A stretch of DNA of 64,000 nt from Bacteroidota bacterium (GTDB lineage: Bacteria; Bacteroidota; Bacteroidia; Flavobacteriales; Weeksellaceae), in assembly GCA_023423715.1 (NCBI GenBank), contig JAFAFC010000031.1, forward strand, positions 1 to 64,000, written 5' to 3'. Made by a program: the position numbers and the translations under genes. The notes under the pieces are model-generated. The model did no database searches and was not told the DNA's origin. It worked only from the letters and a program-made list of their open reading frames with translations. Positions 59,715-64,000 of the stretch are shown here, piece by piece. The stretch's first letter is position 1; the number at the start of each line of letters is the position of its first letter.

Positions 59715-61040
59715 ATGAAATTTGGTATTGAAGCAGCAAGCTATTATGTTCCCTCACTTTATTTAGAAATTCAAGATTTGGCAGCGCAACGAAATATCGA
59801 AGCCGCAAAATTGGAAAAAGGTTTGGGATTGCATAAGATGGCTTTTCCTGATGTGCATGAAGATGCGGCGACTTTTGCAGCCGAATCTTTGTTAAAACTA
59901 ATTAATGATTATAAAATAAACCCAAAAGAAATTGCAAGAATTTATTTGGGAACCGAAAGTGCTTTAGATGCCGCGAAACCAACGGCAACATATGCTATGC
60001 AAATGGTGGAAGGGGTTTTAGAAAGTCAATACGGAGCACGTGTTTTTAAAAATTGCGACGTTGTAGATCTTACGTTTGCTTGTGTTGGAGCGGTTGATGC
60101 GTTTCAAAATTGTTTGGATTTTGTTCGTGCTAATCCGGATAAAAAGGCGGTTGTTATTGCTTCGGATTATGCAAAATATGAATTGGCTTCTTCAGGAGAA
60201 TATACGCAAGGTGGCGGTGCAGTTGCTGTTTTAGTGTCTTCAAATCCAAAATTGATGGAAATTGATTCCGTTTTTGGAGTGGCTACAGAAAGTGTTTTTG
60301 ATTTCTTCAAACCTCGAAGAACAGCTGCGAAATCAGATTTAGCAAATGCTGGAGAAAATATGCCAGATACGATTGAAATCTTCACCGATGAACCTGTTTT
60401 TGATGGGCAATATTCCAATCAGTGTTATCAAGATCGTATTCGCGAAGCCTATCAACATTATGTTGAACAAATTGGAAAAGAGAAACCATATGAGAATTGG
60501 CGATATTTAATTTTTCATTTACCATACGCTTTTCATGGAAAACGTGTTTTTACCGAGCTTTATAGTTTAGAGAATCAATTACCATATTCTAATGCGGATG
60601 AGCAAAAGGCTGTGGCGAAATCGGATGCGTATATTCAATTTATCAATGAAAAAATTGAACCTTCGCAACGTGCTTCTTCTGAAATTGGGAATATGTATAC
60701 GGCATCCATTTTCATGGCTTTACTTTCCGCGCTGCAAGTGAGTTACGATGGTGGAGAAGATTTAACTGGTCAGGAAATCGGATTTTTAGGTTATGGAAGT
60801 GGTTCAAAATCGAAGGTTTTTGTCGGTAGAGTAAGTAATGAATGGAAAGACGTAGTTTCGAAATGGAATCTGTTTTCATCACTTCAAAATCGTACAAAAA
60901 TTAGTTTTGAAACCTATGAACAACTTCATAGAAAACAATTGAGTTCATCAGTGAATCCTCAATATAAGGGATTTGGATTGAAAACAATTGAAAAAGAAAA
61001 TCCAGTTTCTATCGGAGCTCGTTGGTATCAATATCAATAA
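59715..61040 (+). CDS. Hydroxymethylglutaryl-CoA synthase family protein
   Basis: The 441-aa enzyme should condense acetyl-CoA with acetoacetyl-CoA to HMG-CoA, an early step of the mevalonate pathway to isoprenoids. The nucleophile Cys lies in DLTFACVGAVDAFQ, the catalytic His in IFHLPYAFHGKRVF, and EIGNMYTASIFMALLSAL and GYGSGSKSKVFVGRV complete the thiolase-like fold. It starts MKFGIEAASYYVPSLYL, usual for this group. A TAAATTCG element near 59689 (one base off consensus) may be its -7 box. HMG-CoA reductase is not in the window. A beta-branching HMGS of a polyketide pathway is unlikely from the context. Confidence 0.9.
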   Translation: MKFGIEAASYYVPSLYLEIQDLAAQRNIEAAKLEKGLGLHKMAFPDVHEDAATFAAESLLKLINDYKINPKEIARIYLGTESALDAAKPTATYAMQMVEGVLESQYGARVFKNCDVVDLTFACVGAVDAFQNCLDFVRANPDKKAVVIASDYAKYELASSGEYTQGGGAVAVLVSSNPKLMEIDSVFGVATESVFDFFKPRRTAAKSDLANAGENMPDTIEIFTDEPVFDGQYSNQCYQDRIREAYQHYVEQIGKEKPYENWRYLIFHLPYAFHGKRVFTELYSLENQLPYSNADEQKAVAKSDAYIQFINEKIEPSQRASSEIGNMYTASIFMALLSALQVSYDGGEDLTGQEIGFLGYGSGSKSKVFVGRVSNEWKDVVSKWNLFSSLQNRTKISFETYEQLHRKQLSSSVNPQYKGFGLKTIEKENPVSIGARWYQYQ

Positions 61041-61049
61041 ATAGAAAAA

Positions 61050-61083
61050 TAAAAAAGGTTGTCTTTATGACAACCTTTTTTAT
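61050..61083. terminator. Bidirectional terminator
   Basis: AAAAAAGGTTGTC-TTTAT-GACAACCTTTTTT between convergent genes. Confidence 0.92.
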
Positions 61084-62103
61084 TTACAACTGAATAGTTT
61101 CGGTCCATTCGGTTCCACTAATATCTGTTAGTTTAAGAAGGTATTTTTCACCTTGATTTAAGACTAAATCTTTCGTTGGAAGTTGTAAATCCGCTTTTCC
61201 ACCCAATGGAATAATCAAACTATGCTTTCCAGGTTTTACTTTGGTGACATAGTAATTATTGATTTGATTTTTATCCAAATTTGAAAGTTGTTTTCCATCC
61301 AAACTTAAAATGGAATTTCCATTCGAATCTAATAAATCAATTCCGATAAGAAACGATCCATAAACATCGGCGCCTTCAACTCGATAAATTTGAAATTTTA
61401 ATTCATCTTGGTTCAGCGTCGCATGTGAAATTTCCACTTTTGGCTTGACGGATTTATTGTGTAACGTTCCATAAACGCCACCATGAAATACTTGGTTGGT
61501 AAATAAAGTCAATCCTAAAATTAATAAAGAACCAATTAATACTGGGGTTTTTTCATTTCTAAAAGGCAACTGGCCTGAGCCAAACCATCGAAATAGTTTG
61601 GTTTTTGCTATTGGTTTTTGCTTTTGCATCAACAAGTAATCGATGGAGTATGGGCCGCTTCCTGTGAAGAACAACGTGAAACCTCCTGCCACGCCTAAAA
61701 CACCAATTTGCCATTCGTCCAAGCACGTTGTGCCTATCCAACCGCTTCCTAGAAGGATTCCCATCGCCAATCCGAAAACACCGATACTCATAAATCGGGT
61801 AAACAATCCGAATATTAAAAATAGTCCCACGATAGCTTCAATCATCGTGAAGACGACCATGGAAATTTGCAATTGATCTGGATTTGTAACCAAATGTTCA
61901 ATAATGGGTTTTATAAAAAGAGCATTGGGAAGAAAATGGTTGAATTTTTCTCCAATATATCCAGCTTCTTCAGGGATTAGCTTGTTTTCTAAGATTAAAC
62001 GCCTCCAAAAGGCAGAAAAGTACGTCCAGCCAATCACCATTCGAAAGGCTAATGTAAATAGACCCGCTTGCGTATTTGCGGTCTTCAATAAAGAATTTGA
62101 CAT
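61084..62103 (-). CDS. Fused DoxD-DoxA (thiosulfate:quinone oxidoreductase-like) membrane protein
   Basis: The 339-aa protein has an N-terminal DoxD-like membrane half (about residues 1-165; FTLAFRMVIGWTYFSAFWRRLIL, ISMVVFTMIEAIVGLFLIFGL, GILLGSGWIGTTCLDEWQIGVLGVAGG) with about five helices, and a C-terminal periplasmic half (about residues 200-339) with a beta pattern (KFQIYRVEGADVYGSFLIGIDLLDSNG, KHSLIIPLGGKADLQLP) like DoxA. In Acidianus the two subunits are separate; here they are joined. Whether it oxidises thiosulfate in this organism is not known. A small exported protein gene lies 45 bases upstream on the same strand. Confidence 0.85.
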   Translation of the reverse strand: MSNSLLKTANTQAGLFTLAFRMVIGWTYFSAFWRRLILENKLIPEEAGYIGEKFNHFLPNALFIKPIIEHLVTNPDQLQISMVVFTMIEAIVGLFLIFGLFTRFMSIGVFGLAMGILLGSGWIGTTCLDEWQIGVLGVAGGFTLFFTGSGPYSIDYLLMQKQKPIAKTKLFRWFGSGQLPFRNEKTPVLIGSLLILGLTLFTNQVFHGGVYGTLHNKSVKPKVEISHATLNQDELKFQIYRVEGADVYGSFLIGIDLLDSNGNSILSLDGKQLSNLDKNQINNYYVTKVKPGKHSLIIPLGGKADLQLPTKDLVLNQGEKYLLKLTDISGTEWTETIQL

Positions 62104-62148
62104 GTTTTAAAATATTTTGTTCAACGAAAATGTTTTGCGAAATAAGGA

Positions 62149-62538
62149 TTACGCAAGACTAATTTTTAAACGTTGATACAAAATGTATTTAGGAGGGCTG
62201 TTACCTCGATTTTCACTAAGAAAATATGGGGTTTTAATTTCGATTTTATCAACAAGGTATGCTCGGTTTTCACTTCCTAAATTGGGTTCAGAAAACTTTT
62301 TTTCTTGTTTTTTTTGAATATCCGAATCTGAAATAGAACTTTGAACGGGCTCACTACAAATGGAAGTAGAAACGTTTGTTGTTTTTACTTTGTTGGTTGA
62401 ATTGTTGTGTTCAATATTAATTTGAGAAAGCCACTGTTCTTTTACGGAACAAGGAGCAAACGAAAAAAGTGCAATAACCAACCAAATGAAATTTCGGTGA
62501 AATTGAAATATGGGATTATGGAACTTGGTTTTTTGCAT
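62149..62538 (-). CDS. Small exported protein upstream of the DoxD-DoxA gene
   Basis: The 129-aa product starts MQKTKFHNPIFQFHRN, then has a hydrophobic segment (FIWLVIALFSFAPCSV, about residues 17-32) that looks like a signal or lipobox-type sequence with a Cys, followed by a Ser/Thr/Gln-rich hydrophilic stretch and a C-terminal basic motif (LSENRGNSPPKYILYQRLKISLA). I do not recognise a family. The frame is open 13 codons further upstream, but the ATG at 62536-62538 puts the hydrophobic segment near the N-terminus. It may be co-transcribed with the DoxD-DoxA gene. Confidence 0.6.
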   Translation of the reverse strand: MQKTKFHNPIFQFHRNFIWLVIALFSFAPCSVKEQWLSQINIEHNNSTNKVKTTNVSTSICSEPVQSSISDSDIQKKQEKKFSEPNLGSENRAYLVDKIEIKTPYFLSENRGNSPPKYILYQRLKISLA

Positions 62539-62695
62539 CTTGGGAGCAAAACTAGTAATTAATGTTTTCAAAAGCAAAGCGTTTCCAAAACCTTAACAAA
62601 CCTTAAGATTTTCAATAATTTAATTGAGAAAACATAAAAAAAGACTAGGAAGAAAAACTGATTTTAGTTTATTTTTACAACCAGAAAATTAAATT

Positions 62696-63565
62696 ATGGC
62701 ATCAGGTATTTTTGCAGTATTAGATGATATTGCGGCTCTAATGGACGATGTTTCGGTAGCGGCAAAAGTGGCTACGAAGAAAACAGCGGGGATATTGGGA
62801 GATGATTTGGCAGTAAATGCGGAGAAAGCAACTGGATTTTTGTCTTCGCGTGAACTTCCCGTTCTATGGGCGATTACAAAAGGTTCTTTTATTAATAAGT
62901 TGATTATTGTTCCTATTGCGCTTTTGTTAAATGCGTTTCTTCCTAAGGTTATTGCAATTATCTTGATTTTAGGAGGTTTATTCCTTGCTTACGAAGGTGC
63001 AGAAAAAATTGTTGAGTTTCTTTTTCATAGAGAAAAGAAAGGAGAAGAGGTGATTGAGGAGGTTGAAGAAGATGGCGCAGCTGCTGAAAAGAAGAAAGTA
63101 AAATCAGCGATAACAACCGATTTTATTCTTTCCGTGGAAATTGTCATCATTGCATTAGGTTCTGTATTAAACGAGCCCATGGCAATTCAGATTCTAACCG
63201 TTTGTGTTGTTGCAATATTAGCAACTGTTGGCGTTTATGGAATTGTGGCTCTTATTGTTCGTATGGATGATGCTGGTTTCAAATTAATAAAATCAACCAA
63301 TGACAAAGGTTTTTTTGCAGGAGTTGGTCACTTTTTAGTGAAGGCTTTACCTATTATCATTAAAGCGCTAGGAATTATTGGCACCATCGCTTTATTAATG
63401 GTTTCTGGAGGGATTTTTGTTCATAATATTCATTATTTCCACGATATGCTTCCAAGCGTTCCATCTTTTGTTAAGGAATTGGGATTAGGGTTAATTGTAG
63501 GTTTACTCGTTGTGCTGATTGTAACTTTAGTCAAAAAAATATTAGGCTCCGCAAAAAGCCATTAA
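62696..63565 (+). CDS. DUF808 family membrane protein
   Basis: The 289-aa protein begins MASGIFAVLDDIAALMDDVSVAAKVATKKTAGILGDDLAVNAEKATGF as several recognisable segments of the DUF808/YedI family, followed by about six to seven transmembrane helices (from residue 66 on) and a short charged loop (EEVEEDGAAAEKKK). Function is unknown; it is a conserved inner-membrane protein of many bacteria. It has a good terminator after it. The upstream region shows only weak -7 elements. Confidence 0.9.
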   Translation: MASGIFAVLDDIAALMDDVSVAAKVATKKTAGILGDDLAVNAEKATGFLSSRELPVLWAITKGSFINKLIIVPIALLLNAFLPKVIAIILILGGLFLAYEGAEKIVEFLFHREKKGEEVIEEVEEDGAAAEKKKVKSAITTDFILSVEIVIIALGSVLNEPMAIQILTVCVVAILATVGVYGIVALIVRMDDAGFKLIKSTNDKGFFAGVGHFLVKALPIIIKALGIIGTIALLMVSGGIFVHNIHYFHDMLPSVPSFVKELGLGLIVGLLVVLIVTLVKKILGSAKSH

Positions 63566-63570
63566 AAATA

Positions 63571-63599
63571 GAAAGCTCGTTAAAAACGAGCTTTTTTTA
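63571..63599. terminator. Bidirectional terminator
   Basis: AAAGCTCGTT-AAA-AACGAGCTTTTTTT between the convergent DUF808 and hydrolase genes. Confidence 0.92.
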
Positions 63600-64000
63600 T
63601 TTGGTTGAATCTTGTAAAAATTGTAGAATTTTTGAGGTCATGTACTTTCGTTCATCGGGCGTCGCATCGTTATCCATTTGACTATGGTTGATTGGTGCCC
63701 AATCGATAGTGATTTTGTATTTTTTAGCTTCTTCTTCCGTTGGTAAAACGCCTTCGTCTGCAGGATAATCTCGACTTCTTATCGTGTAAATTTTGGGATT
63801 TAAAGTTCGTGGCAGTGCCATTCTCCTTTGGTCTAAAGTGATCAATTTTTCTAGCAATTCAGGGTGTTCGTGCGCAAATAAAGTGGACATATCTCCGCCG
63901 TTAGAATGACCTATGACTATCAAATTATCAAATTTCAAATCTGGAAAATCCTTTTTCAATTGTTGAATTGTGAAGTGAATGTTTTCAGCGCCGCGTTTCC
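63597..64000 (-). CDS. Alpha/beta hydrolase, C-terminal part (partial)
   Basis: The frame stays open to the right edge of the window, so the N-terminus lies outside. The visible 134 residues hold LKFDNLIVIGHSNGGDMSTLFAHEHPELLEKLITLD, with the nucleophile elbow GHSNGG (Ser), and near the C-terminus IDWAPINHSQMDND, where His is the likely catalytic base. An Asp in between (SRDYPADEG) could complete the triad. It is a serine hydrolase of the alpha/beta family; the substrate is unknown. Confidence 0.85.
   Translation of the reverse strand, partial: KRGAENIHFTIQQLKKDFPDLKFDNLIVIGHSNGGDMSTLFAHEHPELLEKLITLDQRRMALPRTLNPKIYTIRSRDYPADEGVLPTEEEAKKYKITIDWAPINHSQMDNDATPDERKYMTSKILQFLQDSTK

Noticed and set aside
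62591..62610. A 10-bp direct repeat, AACCTTAAC followed by AACCTTAAG, upstream of the DUF808 gene
   Set aside because: The period is 10 not 11 bp, the second unit ends differently, and no promoter is placed to match. It is probably chance in AT-rich DNA.

Overview
This is chromosomal DNA of a member of the Bacteroidota, almost certainly Flavobacteriales. The evidence is the complete gldK-gldL-gldM-gldN core of the type IX secretion (T9SS) and gliding machinery, a second locus with gldB and gldC, several TonB-dependent outer-membrane proteins, families typical of the phylum (DUF4270 lipoprotein, CCC-motif membrane protein, DUF5522, PafA phosphatase), low GC, few Shine-Dalgarno-like sites, and many Bacteroidota-type promoters (TAnnTTTG -7 box). 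A Weeksellaceae/Chryseobacterium-type relative is my guess; the species cannot be read from the sequence. No phage, insertion sequence, CRISPR array or plasmid gene is visible, and no gap of more than 300 bases lacks an annotated feature (the longest, about 33793-34091, holds a cobalamin riboswitch).

Layout. 1-180: the end of a tRNA-Leu(GAG) and a tRNA-Lys(UUU). 265-5484: panC, divergent from a glycogen-synthase-like half-protein, a DUF4270 lipoprotein and glmS. 5589-10292: the T9SS operon gldKLMN, closed by a strong terminator, then an FAD oxidoreductase, a drug-type MFS exporter and a TMEM175-type channel. 13505-22597: a sodium symporter, a nucleoid-associated protein, mdh, an outer-membrane barrel receptor, the phosphatase PafA and the enoyl-ACP reductase FabV. 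22712-28998: an ATP-cone/nuclease fusion, small lipoprotein and Cys-rich genes, a minimal HExxH membrane protein, asnS, rpoN, and an ECF sigma factor with its membrane partner. 29149-36008: a PLP enzyme, a LysM glucosaminidase, hemL, small membrane proteins, cdd, and a riboswitch-controlled BtuB-like receptor. 36046-45443: cca, an outer-membrane POTRA/barrel protein, a Sua5/TsaC protein, two DinB proteins, a GNAT enzyme, metB and the gldB-X-gldC cluster. 45453-47593: nadE, a lipoprotein and a barnase-barstar pair. 47675-53512: a TonB receptor with a lipoprotein, divergent from a PhoB/PhoR-like two-component system. 53614-64000: an acidic PRiA4-ORF3-like protein, a GH13 lipoprotein, a GreA-like protein, thyA, an M1 aminopeptidase, an HMG-CoA synthase, a DoxD-DoxA fusion, a DUF808 protein and a partial alpha/beta hydrolase.

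Most genes are housekeeping or envelope functions. The points most worth a second look are: a cobalamin riboswitch in which one strand can pair with either of two partners; a membrane-anchored barnase with a cysteine pair at the positions of a well-known engineered barnase disulfide, next to its barstar; 11-bp-spaced TAAC-type repeats upstream of two different outer-membrane receptor loci, one beside a PhoB-like regulator; an unnamed membrane protein between gldB and gldC; and a 108-residue HExxH membrane protein that may be read from a leaderless mRNA.
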